64,000 bases of DNA from Lobosporangium transversale (GCF_002105155.1 NW_019028981.1:1528501-1592500); one strand, 5' to 3'. Counted from the first letter of the stretch, positions 33,987 to 45,218 are shown. The notes: generated by a model not told the origin, from the sequence alone. Numbers and translations are program-made.

Positions 33987-34951
33987 TCGCTCTCCTCTTT
34001 TCCCGAGTCGTCGTAGTCGTCTTGTTGTTCCAGGTTGTTCAAGTTCCTAGTCACGCGGCAGTTCTTGGCCATGTGTCCCTTCTTTCTGCAGCGAAAGCAA
34101 GCGCCTGCGCGGCGCAGTTTTGTTCTGTCATTTTCGGTGAGCTTGGAGAGTGGGCTGTTGTTAGTCGAGGGGGGGCGATGGAAGTTCGCTAAGCCTGTGG
34201 AGTTTGTACTCTGTAGTAGGAAGTTATTGAACATCATCTGCATTGCGTCTAGGTCCATCGGGGTCGGTGTGGGTTGGCTTGTTTGGTTTGTCATGATGGG
34301 GGGTCTAGAGGAATGTAAAATGCTGTGGATCATCGTAGCCTGCTTGATGGCCTGGTTGAGAGTCTGAGGCTGGCGAAGGAGGACTTCCTTGCTTGTGTCT
34401 TCTACAAGGCCGTAGGTATAATGGAGGACAAGCCATGATTCCTCCAGTTTGGGTGTGAGGCGTTGGAGGCGGCGGAATTTGGCAGTGTATTCCGCTACTG
34501 AGGATTTACCTTGTTTTAATTGAACCAGTGCTTTCTGGGCTGAAGAAGCCGTGTCAGGGGGTGTGAAGTTTTCGATGAATTTACTTCGGAAAGTGTCCCA
34601 TGGTGTATCAATTGTCATTTCCGAGTCTCGCCACCATGCCTTGGCGTCTCCTTTCAGGTTGACAACGGTATATCGGACCCAACGGGAGTGGTTAAGCTCC
34701 ATGATCTCGAAGTACTCTTCTTGGTTCTCCAAGAAGTTGAGGACCGCGACAGCGTCGACATTTCCCTCGTATGGTTCTGGTTTGGTAGGTTTTATCACAG
34801 CAGCCACCGTGCGGACATGGTCATTAAAGGCGGCAGCGCTAGAAGCACTATCCTGTCGGGATTCGAGGAAGGTTTGCACAGCGTTCTGCACGGATAGGCT
34901 GGTACTGGCATCAAGGTTAAGAGCTTTCAAGGAAGTGGTGAGGTTGTCCAT
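33980..34951 (-). CDS. Chromovirus gag polyprotein, 323 aa
   Basis: Intact frame from ATG 34951 to TAG 33982-33980. The capsid-like helical body includes WVRYTVVNLKGDAKAWW, the typical Ty3/gypsy retrotrans_gag motif, and YTAKFRRLQRLTPKL. One CCHC zinc knuckle (CFRCRKKGHMAKNC) lies near the C-terminus for RNA binding, followed by an acidic tail. It would assemble the virus-like particle. It ends with a slippery heptamer 16-22 nt upstream of its stop; the pol frame overlaps the end in the -1 register. Host-gene-like codon use gives no sign of decay in this part. Confidence 0.9.
   Translation of the reverse strand: MDNLTTSLKALNLDASTSLSVQNAVQTFLESRQDSASSAAAFNDHVRTVAAVIKPTKPEPYEGNVDAVAVLNFLENQEEYFEIMELNHSRWVRYTVVNLKGDAKAWWRDSEMTIDTPWDTFRSKFIENFTPPDTASSAQKALVQLKQGKSSVAEYTAKFRRLQRLTPKLEESWLVLHYTYGLVEDTSKEVLLRQPQTLNQAIKQATMIHSILHSSRPPIMTNQTSQPTPTPMDLDAMQMMFNNFLLQSTNSTGLANFHRPPSTNNSPLSKLTENDRTKLRRAGACFRCRKKGHMAKNCRVTRNLNNLEQQDDYDDSGKEESEL
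33998..34004 (-). promoter_or_regulatory. Candidate -1 ribosomal frameshift heptamer GGGAAAA
   Basis: In the gag frame it is read as G GGA AAA, fitting X XXY YYZ. Slipping back one base joins gag to the pol frame, which is open from before this site through the gag stop into protease (33986 and 33917 are in the same register). Confidence 0.6.
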
Positions 34952-35083
34952 GGCAAAAAAAAAAAAAAAATCAAATGCAGGGGTAAATTTTTAAATTTTA
35001 TCTAGGAAAATATCAGAGGGATCTAGGGAAAAATATCAGAGGGAAATATAAGCGGTTTCTGGCGGGGTCGGTGGTTCGATGAA

Positions 35084-35095
35084 CCTTTGCTACCA
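35084..35095 (-). other. Primer-binding site
   Basis: Directly inside the 5' LTR the minus strand reads TGGTAGCAAAGG. Its complement, CCTTTGCTACCA, looks like the 3' end of a tRNA with CCA, resembling initiator tRNA-Met ends (CTACCA). The exact tRNA cannot be named without the genome's tRNA set. Confidence 0.6.
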
Positions 35096-35308
35096 TGTAA
35101 ATAGTAACAATCAAAGGTGATCTTAGGTGGAATCGAAGGTCAAAGGATACTTTATTTGGCTATAACGTAGTGGACTATTTATACTGATAATTAATAGGGT
35201 TGGGGCTTGGTGTCTTGGCACTTGGGCTTGGCGTCTTGGCGCCTGGGGTGCGCGTGATAGTTGAGCCCTCCTCAAAGGTTTGAGTCAGTATTGTATAACA
35301 CGTTTGCA
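35096..35308 (-). repeat. 5' LTR of the chromovirus (213 bp)
   Basis: Identical to 28930-29142. It is followed by the GCTTG duplication at 35309-35313 and then by the rest of the interrupted inverted-repeat arm. Confidence 0.93.
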
Positions 35309-35374
35309 GCTTGCTGTTCGTGTGTCCGTTTTCTTCCAGCACGTGCTGGAATCAAAATATTGCACTCTTTCTCT
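35309..35374 (-). repeat. Right arm of the inverted repeat, outer part
   Basis: Continuation of the arm split by the chromovirus. It includes the palindrome CAGCACGTGCTG and matches the reverse complement of about 25621-25684, diverging over the last 30 bp. Confidence 0.8.
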
Positions 35375-35523
35375 TCAGGTTCTGATATCTCTATTAGAAA
35401 GAAAAAAAATTTGGCAGCTATATCAAATTGCATCCCAGCAACGGAGCCGCGGTATTTATTTTAAAGAGCTTGTAGACCGACAAGGATTCTCTATTGGTAT
35501 GTGGCATTGGGTAGCTCCGTACA

Positions 35524-35826
35524 TTACAAAGCTTCTAGATCGAACCTAAGCAGAACAGAGTAAATCAGACCAGTTCTTCCACGCCTAGCTGCTTTTTTGC
35601 ATTCAAACAAACTAGATTCCCAAGACGCGTCAGTTCCAGCTTTATTTGATAACATATCCGTTTCCATATTATTATGTTCACCACATTGAGTTTTCATTCT
35701 TAATAGACCTTTGATCCAAAGTGACTGCCCAGACCCTGGGAAACTTGGACGAACATAAGCCACACGACTGGATTTTAATAAAAGATTTCGCTCACAAGGA
35801 CCTAATTTGAAACTCTCTCTTTCCTA
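35524..35826 (-). other. Unassigned open frame, about 100 codons, possible exon
   Basis: On the minus strand the frame is open from a TGTAG acceptor-like site near 35828 to a stop at 35524. Composition is protein-like (KLGPCERNLLLKSSRVAYVR, GSGQSLWIKGLL). There is no ATG near its start and I recognise no family. It may be an exon of a decayed gene or of another mobile element next to the inverted repeat. Confidence 0.2.
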
Positions 35827-36379
35827 CACCAAATCAAAGGTACATCATACACACACTGAAATAGAAAGGACTTCAAAAAAAAAAAAAAAAAAAAAGATCG
35901 GATGGGTCATAGTGGAATCGAAGAGTTACAAACTTTCATTCCCTCTTTATACATCAGAACCACCATGAATGAACCACCATGATACTTTTCACCGATGGCA
36001 TTGCCAATCAGCAAGACAAAAGAGCGGTGGATGCATATCCATGACAACTGTATATTGATGGATGCATCCGATTAGTCGATGGATATACAACTATACATCT
36101 GAACTATGGAAAGCCTTTGCACTTTTTTTTTTGTTTTTTTTACCACACTCACTCATACTGAGATCAACAACTCGATAGCTACGCGGCAATGATTTCAATC
36201 ATCTTCAGCATATCATTATCTCTATGGATTATAATTAAGCACTACATTATAGAGCCATTGATATCACTCGCCCTCTCTCAATATATCATGATCTCAACTT
36301 AATCTCTAACAACAACTTTATCACTGACCTTTTTTTTATCCTTCATTAAAATACATTACAATGCACGACGTATATTTAG
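35827..36379. other. Upstream region of eL41
   Basis: It holds a poly(A) run (about 35875-35895), a poly(T) stretch (36124-36140) and short direct repeats of ACCACCATGA. The segment just before 36380 looks like a 5' UTR intron end (TATATTTAG). Confidence 0.4.
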
Positions 36380-36457
36380 ATGAGAGACAAGTGGAAGAAG
36401 AAGCGCGTTCGCCGCCTCAAGCGCAAAAGAAGAAAAATGAGAGCTCGCTCCAAGTAA
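36380..36457 (+). CDS. RPL41: Ribosomal protein eL41 (25 aa)
   Basis: ATG 36380 opens 25 codons and stops at TAA 36455-36457. The product is MRDKWKKKRVRRLKRKRRKM followed by RARSK, the very basic single-helix eL41 that sits at the ribosomal subunit interface. It differs from the yeast protein at only a few residues (Asp for Ala at position 3, Lys for Arg at 6). The bases just before the ATG are TTTAG, so a 5' UTR intron may end exactly at the start codon. That would also remove an out-of-frame ATG at 36361. AATAAA-type signals follow near 36550-36562. Confidence 0.93.
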   Translation: MRDKWKKKRVRRLKRKRRKMRARSK

Positions 36458-39379
36458 AAAAAGGATACGCAAGCTTTGAAGCGTAGTTTCTTTTCCTCAA
36501 CCTCGATCAAAAAGCGAGAAGGAATGCTTAAACAATTGCTTTATTAAAACAAATAAAGCAATAAAAAAAGGCTTTTTATTTTTGATCAAGAACTTGTATT
36601 ACGAAATGATGTCTGTGCTCTCAATCGTAAAAAGTTGCTGAAAGTTCCGATCTTTTAACTGTGGACCATAACAATGGTGATTACTTGTATGATTATTATT
36701 ATTGTACATCTCTTAATATTATTGCCATCATCATTACCATTTACCATTTTACCGTCATAACTACTATTATATATTTATGATTGTTGTGATTGATATGCAA
36801 TTAACACTTCGGTATATATGAATTTATACCCTGGACGCTGGGTGTTCAAAGGCAATAGGATAATGCAGGCGTTATTGTTGTTAATCGAATTAGCCGCGGA
36901 AGGATTTTTAATTGATGTTTTTGTAAATAAATAAACAAACAATGTATAACTGTAACGTGCAAAAGTGAAAAAATTAAGCATGGGCTCTCTTTTCAAATCT
37001 ACAACCCTAGCCTCAAGGATGCAATGCGATCGACATGATCTTAGTAAGACTTGTGTTGGATAGGTGTGCAGCAGTAAGCAGATTTGTGATTCCTTCAGTA
37101 GGAACGAAAATGTGAATGTAAGCAAGACAGCAAAGGAACGCCAAGTTAATAGGATGGATCATAGATTTCAGCAATTGAACCAGTTTCTGCCATGTTCTTT
37201 TTAAAGAACACTCATGTCAACCCCTAGTCTTTCCTCAGCCATATTTCGAAACGCAAAACAGACACAAAAGACCCATGGTTGATCTCTCTTATAGCAGTAG
37301 CCTACTACTAGATTTCATATAAAAAAGGCGAATAAATATATAATATATACAATATCTACAGATGTAATGTCATAAATGCGCAACTTGTTACACTCAGCCC
37401 AGCTGGAACACGTAAATCTCTCCAACTCTTATATAATCTTAGCGGTCCGATCATGGCGCGCGACCATGAGGTGACAGTTTGATGTAACTCTACTGCTGGG
37501 GTTCTGCTAATCAATCTGCAGGAACAAACTTGAGATCGAGTGTATTGACCGTTGAGTAGACTTATGTACATGTACGCACAGTCATTGAGCAATGTTTGAA
37601 TGAATTTTCTATTTATTCTTAGTCTTGTTATTTTTATTTTTTTTTTTTGCCCTGGATTATACTTTCGTCTTCCATCAGTTGGGTTTTGGATATTTTTAAG
37701 ATGTTTAAGCAAGGTATCTTGGAATGGACCTTTGGGTTTAGTCCAACGGGATCGAGATACACGTCAATAATGGGCTCTACCAACGCATGTCTTCTAATGG
37801 GTATGCGCTAATAACCAGATTCAATATCGGTGTAGGAAGACGGAGAGAACTGCCTTTATACGTTGATGCTTGTCCTATCTGTATTAATATGCTGATTGAA
37901 GATCAGTTGATGCCGGCAGAGTATGGATCATGGGATCGTTTAAGCATCCAAATAAATTGCATCTTATTTTCAATCCTATTGTTGTGTCCTGTAGCTCACA
38001 GTGAATCCCAGAATGTCGAACTCATTGAATTTCTTCTTCAATGAGCTGTTATTGCTCAAAAGACCTTATATCATCTATCTTCTACACCAGTTTTAAGGAA
38101 TCGCCTTCGGCACCGCTCGATTTCCTGAAACTGGAATGAAAGGGCAAAAGTACTCAAACAAACCTTTTATCTATTTAATTGCTAATAGGATGTCTGTTCT
38201 ATTTTGAAATATGACCATCGGTGGATATGCTGGTATCATCGAATATCAAGGCGAAAAGTCTACACTCCTCTCTTGCCTAAAAAATTTGATAATGCACGAG
38301 TGGTTTAGTGAATAGGGAGCATTGATCTGTAAGTTCAATAATTCTATAGTTCGTTGCTCTTGAATGCCGTTTTTCGTTCGAAAATTAAAGGCTAAAGAGC
38401 TGGTCTATCTCCAGTCGAACTATAGCTTGACCAAGTTAGTTCTTTTTGCGGTGCGATCAGCTCTAATTGAACATAACAGGCTAGTTGTGCTCTGATGTCA
38501 AATCCCAAGTAAGCTTTGATCTGAGCATTAGAGCATCCGGCGAAGGGTCGTTGGGTCATGTAAGCACAGTCGTTGAGAGGGCAATAGAAGCAGAAAAACA
38601 ATATTAGAGAGCCAACATCGTCAATACCTACACCTCTGCACCAGAGAGCCAAGCATTCTTGAACGAGGAAGGCGAACGGATGAGAGCATCTCCGTCAGAC
38701 GCTTGCTAGTCTACAATACATTAATATATATATATATATATATATATATCCATGTATACACACTTTGAGCATTGCCGAAAAGCAAAGACGTAATGAAATA
38801 TGAAATGAGCTTCGTGCTAATTATAAGTAAGCATGGCAATTAACGTTCACACCCGCACATTGAAAGAAATGAAAGATAAGAACTATAGCCTTTCACAAAT
38901 ATTTATACACATCACACAAAGTAAAGAGCAGGCATTCATACAGGGATGCACGAATACCTTGCTCTTATTGTTGAGACCAAGAGAGCAATGGATTCTCTGT
39001 CAGCCATGATGAGGCCAATGACTCCATAAACAGGATCATCATCGATCACCCCTCCTCGCCCTTTTTGCAGTGTATGCGAAATATAATTGACACCACACCA
39101 ATTTTATTAATGAGACAATGTAAACAGTGCGCTGAGAAAGATATAAAAAGAAGGCAACTGGAGACTTTGATCCGTGATGCCCTCTTGTCTTTTTCTCACC
39201 TCTTTCTCGTTCAAACTGTCGTCATCTCGTCCAAGTTGCCCCCACATTTTACGCCATAAAAAAAGTATAAACAATCTTATTAACATCCTTCATCCTTAGA
39301 TCCACCTTGTATATACTTTTAAAAGAAACAGATCAAATCAAAGAACTCTTTATTTTTCCCCCTTTTTTTTAACTTTCAA
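36458..39379. other. Gene-poor stretch
   Basis: After the eL41 3' end I recognise no gene for about 2.8 kb. A (TA)n microsatellite lies at about 38724-38748. ORFs at 37356-37712 (-), 37787-38044 (+) and 38392-38652 (-) lack known motifs. The two minus ones share a short LNDCAYM-type stretch and may be relics of a repeated sequence. A TATA-like and CT-rich region near 39300-39370 belongs to the next gene. Confidence 0.45.
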
Positions 39380-42300
39380 ATGTTGTTGCGTCTGCCTTCA
39401 ATTCATTTTCATTCTCATTCCCATTCTCATTCCACCCCTACATCAGCCTCAGCAACAACGGCTTCATCGGCTTCTACCTGCACGTTTGTTTTCCCCGGCG
39501 TCAGTAGTACGCCAGCAACGTTGTCTCGTGCCAACTCTTCCTCCAGTCTAGCATCCAACGTGCCTGAGCTATCAACAGCACGTGGACTGCATGACACGAG
39601 TAACTGTAAGCTTTGAAATTTTTGTAACACTCACTTTCATGCCTGCATGATTAGTTCAGCCACTATTGGACTCAACTTCATTCCTCCCACGACACCTGTA
39701 ATGCTTTTGTCTGCATCAATGCTCTCTCTTCTCATTTTCTGAATTCTTTTTTTTTTTTTTTTTTTTTTTCCATACAGTACCTCTTTCCTCGTCCTTGTTG
39801 CAGATTGAGCAACAACAACACCAGAAAAGCGTTCAGGCCACTCTTGCTTGCAACTCATATCCTATCTCGGCTCTATTAACTCCAGCACCACACCTTTCTA
39901 ATAACAAAACCACATCATATTCTCCCACTGCCAATAAGAAACCTCTCCATTACTCGTACTCATTCATGGCGGACATAGACAAACTCGACAAAACCGTCTT
40001 TGACGCCATTATTCTTGGTACAGGCTTCACACAGACCATTGTAGCTGCCGCACTTGCTCGCGCTGGAAAGACAGTGTTACATCTCGATGAGAATGACTAC
40101 TATGGTGGCGAATCCGGTGCCTTCGGTTTCCGCGATCTTTTAGCCTGGGCAGACAAGATCTCTTCTACCTTCTCCGACAACGCGTTGACTCATGGTAAAA
40201 TATCGGGTTCCGAGAAATAGAGTTTACTGGCAATTGAAAAAAAAAAAAAAAAAAAAAAAAAGACGATTATAAGTTGACAGTTTTTAACAATAGAACGTAT
40301 ACCATGCGATTTTGTTCGATTTTGTTTCATAGATAACAAGGACAAGATCGAGTTTGAAAAGTCGGTCTCTAGGGCACATAGCCATGTTGAGGTACAGCTC
40401 TACAAAGACGACAAGAGCAATGATACTGTTATTGACTTGGCTTCAGTTATCGCCTCCCACAAGGATTCGTCGGTAGAAGATCGCATAAAGGCTGTCAGTG
40501 ACCATATCACAACTGCATATCAGTCAAAGGGACAATCCAAGGAAGAAAAGGAAGCCATCCATATCTTAGCTTCCTGGGCATCCGGTACTGGCTCTGTAGC
40601 CACAGCAGCCAACTTTTCATCCGTATCATTCTCTCAGGTTCATGCTCTCGAAGAGTTCCTCAAAACCTCTCGCAAATACAACTTTGATCTCTCGCCAAAG
40701 TTGCTCTACTCGCGTGGATCATTGACCAATCTGCTTATCTCCTCTGGAATTGGCAAATACCTTGAGTTCAAGCTGTTGGAACGAACTGCTGTATATGAAG
40801 CGCTTACGGACAAAGTTGAGATGATGCCTACATCCAAAGAGGATGTCTTTGTCTCGAAAGCATTATCCTTGAAGGAAAAGAGACAGTTGATGAGGTTTTT
40901 ACAGTTTGCTGTCGACTACGAAAACCAGAAGGAGGTTTGGAGAGGTATTTTTTTTTTTCTGAACATATCTGTTCCTATAAGAGGATATGCTATAAATGTT
41001 ATTTAGTGTGTTGGACGACTAACACCTTGTGGTATGTTGAATGCATATAGATTATAAGGATGCGCCATTTACTCAATTTGTCCAGAACGCCTACGGATTG
41101 TCAGACAAAGTTCTGACGGCCGTTGTTTATGCCATTGGATTTGATGGAAATGATGAAGGTATTAGAATTCGCTTTTCCTATGTTTGTGTTATTTACCACT
41201 CGCTTCTTTTGACGTTTTAAATACTAATCAGCATGGTGCCTGGCTTTTATCTTCTGTAGCCACGACCACTGACGGCCTCAAGTCCGTTAAAGTCTATCTT
41301 CAGTCATTGGGACGTTACGGTAACTCGGCATATTTGTGTCCTCTTTATGGTGTTGGCAGCGAGCTTGCTCAAGCATTCTGCAGGTATATAACTAGTTTAC
41401 ATCATAGTTTGTGTGTAATAGTCGCCTTAATTCCTTCGGAGGTCCATTTACCTCGAGGACCTCATTTCTCGATTGACATCATGACACCTCACTCATACAT
41501 TTTTTGTATTGCAGAGTATCTGCAGTCTATGGCGGAATCTACATGTTGCAACATGAACTGGATAAACATAACGTGGATAGGAACACGAATCAATGGAAAT
41601 CCGTTGTTGATCACACAGGCCAAGCCCTGCAGGCCAACCAGTTGATTTGTACACGCGAATACCTTTCCAGAGACATGGATGCGTACATTGAGGCGAGAAC
41701 GTAAGCATCTAACGCTTGACCATTGTTTCATTGACTCTGATAATGACATACGCTATGGACTCATCAATTTATTTTTTTATTGATATCTTGGTTTTCATCA
41801 TTTATGCGCCTGTTTGTATATGCTCAAAGCCTGAACAAATCCTACGTTTCTCACTGTATCTTGGTCACGGATCGCTCTGCGTTTGGGGAAACAACTCTCT
41901 GCAAGACGCTGTTCCCAATGGGATCTTTAGTCCTCAACGCAGGAGAAACACCTGCCCGCAAGAATGAACACACCATATCTGTGTTGCAATTGTGTGGCGG
42001 CACTATGTCCTGTCCTACTGACCGCTGTAAGCTTTATTTCTACTTTGACATACTCTTTTAGTTTGGGAATGCTCGTATTTGCTATCAAGTCATTAAAAGT
42101 TCAATTATGCTTCGTTTACATAGATATCCTCTACTTCTGGGCAGAATCAGACACACCAGATGGAACAGCCAAGGAAGAACTGACTGCTGCGATCAGAAAA
42201 CTTGTACACATCCCTGGAGATCCATTATCCCTAAAAGCTCCCTCATCTGCCTCCGCATCTGAATCTGAGGCAAATGCTGCCTCAGCAACAGCAGCCAATC

Positions 42301-42806
42301 CTGCCGGTGGATCGGCAGTTGAGGAAGCTCAGCCAAGAATGAGCTTAGATCAGGAATTGGATATGGATCAGGTGCATGAAGAGATCCTCAAGGCTGAGAA
42401 GAAGCTATTTGAAGAGATTGAGAATAATAATCCTGTAGCTGCTGGCTCTACAGCACCAGCGTCGTCGTCGCCAAACACTGAATCCCCCAGCAAGGCGCTG
42501 TCAACCAAAGCTCCTCAAAATTCTAAATCATCCTCAGCGCTGTCAACTGTGTCAACAGTGGCGCCACGAGCATTGTTCTCATTGTTTTATAAGCGCACGA
42601 CATCGTGGCCTCGTGTCCCTTATCCAATTGGATCTGAGAATTTGACACCTCTTCCTGAGAATATTACAGTGCTGAAACCTATGAACCATAGCTTAGACTT
42701 TGAGGCAGCCACTGAGGAAGCAAGAGTAGTGTTTGAGAGGCTGTGTCCTGGAGAGGAGTTCTTGCCACCAACGCCAGACCCAGAAGAAGGAGAATTTGGA
42801 TACTAA
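39380..42806 (+). CDS. MRS6: Rab escort protein / Rab geranylgeranyltransferase component A
   Basis: Eight exons: 39380-39605, 39778-40194, 40333-40944, 41051-41158, 41260-41383, 41515-41700, 41830-42026 and 42124-42806. All junctions are in phase (850 aa). The conserved part starts at the internal ATG 39966 (712 aa): a GDI-type dinucleotide fold (FDAIILGTGFTQTIVAAALA, LDENDYYGG). The central REP/GDI motifs follow (KLLYSRGSLTNLLISSGIGK; LGRYGNSAYLCPLYGVGSEL; GETPARKNEHTISVLQLCGG). A Ser/Ala/Pro-rich insertion lies in the last exon, ending FERLCPGEEFLPP. REP presents newly made Rab GTPases to the prenyltransferase. In-frame sequence upstream (exon 1 and the start of exon 2) adds 138 codons rich in His, Ser, Thr and Gln. 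It may be a real extension or 5' UTR. Confidence 0.92.
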
Positions 42807-43157
42807 TGAAAGTTGGTATGTGATATAAATAATTGACGTGCAGTAACAGAGGAAGAACTAGCAAAGAATAAAATTGTATATCAATTTAGAATGTAAAGGA
42901 AGAACTTTGTGGAAGTTTACTATAGTGCTCCCGACGAGTGTAGTCATCCAAACCATTCCTTGATTAGTGAAGTAAAATGTAAGAGTTAGATATTAGATTG
43001 GCCCTTTGTGTATGTTTTTTGGCATGGCTTTGCAGATAGTCATCCGTCGATTGATAGCTCTTGTAGGATAATTTGAATGGTTGTGGAAAGAGAAGGAAAT
43101 CATAAGGATAGATACGCCAAAGATAGCGCCTTCACTGCGCTGTGACAGACAAAATAT
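42807..43157. other. 3' flank of the Rab escort gene
   Basis: Nothing recognised besides an AATAAA signal near 42867. Confidence 0.4.
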
Positions 43158-43327
43158 GATAGACAGAGCGCATCTTTATATATTTCTTTTTTTACCTGAT
43201 ATACCTGTGCATGGCTGATGACCTCGCCATATGACTTGTGACAATATACCAGTGCAACCCATAACTAGCATAACTCTGTATAAGTACAGACACGATCCCT
43301 TTCACAAAGTGCTTTGAATAGGCATCT
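43158..43327 (+). repeat. Inverted repeat B, left arm (~170 bp)
   Basis: The reverse complement occurs at 45219-45400 with high identity (shared ACCTGATATACCTGTGCATG, GACCTCGCCATATGACTTGT, ACCAGTGCAACCCATAACTA). This arm lacks about 12 nt present in the other. Confidence 0.85.
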
Positions 43328-44175
43328 ATGAGATTAGCTAAATGATACTATAATAGACTACAATTATATTACTGCTCTTGCTTCGATATTCACCATTTTG
43401 GTTAGCGATGCTAGGGCTCGGTAGCTCCAGCTTTGTAGTATTTTCCCGTATAAAGGCGTTGTTGGTTGGCACACCACTCGAAGAATAAGCTGCGAAAATA
43501 ATACTTTCCCATATGGATTTACCGCTTTCTTTACATCGCTGCCTCAAGAATAAAGTTAATTCTATAAACTGCAATCGCAGTATCTAAGCAACCTGGACTT
43601 TGGTACGAACTGGTCAGATATAAGGGAAAGAAAAGGACTGATTTCTCTAAAACGCACCTGCAAAAGTGCCTTAACAGATTGTTTAACTACTTTCATTACA
43701 ACCAGGGTCCCAGACATGGGACAAGAAACTGCCATATTTGGATTTATGATTTATCTATGCTACAGCGCTCTTAGCCAAGAAACTCTTGTCTTTGTTTTTT
43801 AGAACTCGAGATGGTTGACCTATGCAAATGACCTGACTGCCTCCGAGGTACTTTTATTACTATTATGTTATTTTAGCGATGCCTTGATTGAGTGACCTTG
43901 GTAGTTTTTGGTAGGTGAATCCTCTTAGTCTTTAACCAGCTTTGGTTTGGAAGGTTTTGGCGGGCTGTGGTTGAGGCAATCGCTGTTGTTTTGGTTTGAT
44001 TGCAGCCGCTGTCGCTTGGTTCGAATGCGTTGTCTGGAAGTGTGTGTTTTTTTCTTTTTTCTTTTTTTTTTTTTTGGATTGACCTTGGAGCCATTTGTTG
44101 AGTTTGCTTTATAGATCCGCCTGTAGAGTATGTTCCGGAGATCACTTTTTGGGTCTGCTGTTGGATCTGTTTACT

Positions 44176-44211
<36 letters not shown>

Positions 44212-45218
44212 CTCTCCTTGTTTCTTTACTTTCTTATGCAATCGTTTCTTTTTTTTTTTTACAGCTTCTTTGTTCTTAACTTTTTTTTTTTTTTTTTTTT
44301 TTTTTTCCTACGCCCTCTGTGGAGCCTGTGATTGTTGCCGGAGTCTAACATAAAAAAAAGAGAGAGAAAGATTAGAGCTCTGGGTTAGTAATGTTGCTTC
44401 TTCAAAAGGTAGGTCTATTTTATTTGCCAATCCTAACGAAAATACTTTATCGCACCGCACAAAACCCCTTAGTGTCTTATCATTTGAAGGCAGATTAGAC
44501 TCACAATAGGCCATCGATACCTAGAGTTGCTTGTGTTCCCGGTGAGGCGTCTACTCCAGAGCTTTTTCGGACAAAGCCCCCACGCAAGAACTCCTAGACT
44601 TTGGCCCTCCACTGCCGGATTCATTCCCTCGGCAAGTCCTCGCCTTGGACCAATGGCGTTCTCTCACTTGGGATTAGGATCTGCTCTGGTTCTCATCCTA
44701 GGCTAGACACAAGCCAACTACGAGCTGTTCAGTCGAGCTCTTTTAGTTGAAATGAGCCTTAGGAGGACCCAGTCCAGATCCCTGCCGGTATCCCAGATCC
44801 TTTGTTTTGACCTTAACCTTCTGAGCGGTAGTCGATTCGAGGGCCCGGTTCAGACAGAAGCAAGACAAGAGGTCATACAACATGGCGCTTCTACGCCATA
44901 CACTAAGCTACGTCAGGCGTCCTGACGCATCCAGCTCCTAAAATCATCTAATAATGATAAGTTAGTATTAGTAAGCATTCATTAAAGTCATATCCCTGAG
45001 CTGCCCGAAGATCCCATCTAAATAGAGTGAACGAAAAGCAAAAATAAAAATAAAAAAACATTTACCTGAGGCATTGTCAAGCTTTTGTTTTTCTTTTCCG
45101 CTCAAAAAGAGACCTTGGCAATGCCTTGTGACTATCCTGTTCCTGATCCCGCTCCTGACTCTGCTCCTGCTGGAGAAGTGTGCTGGAAAGGGTGCAGAGC
45201 AGAGCTCAAGACAAGCTT
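43328..45218. other. Segment between the arms of inverted repeat B
   Basis: It contains poly(T) runs at about 44066-44077, 44180-44210 and 44280-44306. It also has GC-richer, coding-like but frame-broken DNA at 44350-44950, including a 68-codon minus-strand frame at 44308-44514 (NDKTLRGFVRCDKVF), and a small hairpin CGTCAGG-CGT-CCTGACG at about 44913. No protein family is recognised. This may be a decayed non-autonomous transposon. Confidence 0.4.

Larger units (their letters stand above)
28930..35308 (-). mobile_element. Complete Ty3/gypsy LTR retrotransposon, chromovirus type
   Basis: Length 6,379 bp, transcribed on the minus strand. The order along the element is 5' LTR (35308-35096), primer-binding site, gag, pol (protease, RT, RNase H, integrase, chromodomain), an antisense ORF, a polypurine tract and the 3' LTR (29142-28930). 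LTRs begin TG and end CA. Integrase before a C-terminal chromodomain defines a chromovirus. Identical LTRs mean recent insertion. pol is broken by several one-base shifts, so this copy as read could not move on its own. Confidence 0.92.
25621..35374. mobile_element. Nested mobile region: inverted-repeat unit split by an LTR chromovirus
   Basis: The outer boundaries are inverted repeats of about 288 bp (25621-25908 and 28707-28929 continued at 35309-35374). Between them sit truncated retroelement pieces (25909-28706). A complete LTR retrotransposon (28930-35308) interrupts the right arm; removing it and one copy of its 5-bp target duplication restores an arm of matching length (about 284 bp). 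So the chromovirus came last. I find no clear target duplication for the outer unit. Confidence 0.8.

Noticed and set aside
35280..35549. Plus-strand ORF of 89 codons at the edge of the inverted repeat
   Set aside because: It begins inside the LTR and crosses two repeat junctions, so it cannot be an ancestral gene as read.
43960..44040. GGTTCGAATGCG resembling a tRNA B box
   Set aside because: No matching A box or cloverleaf nearby.
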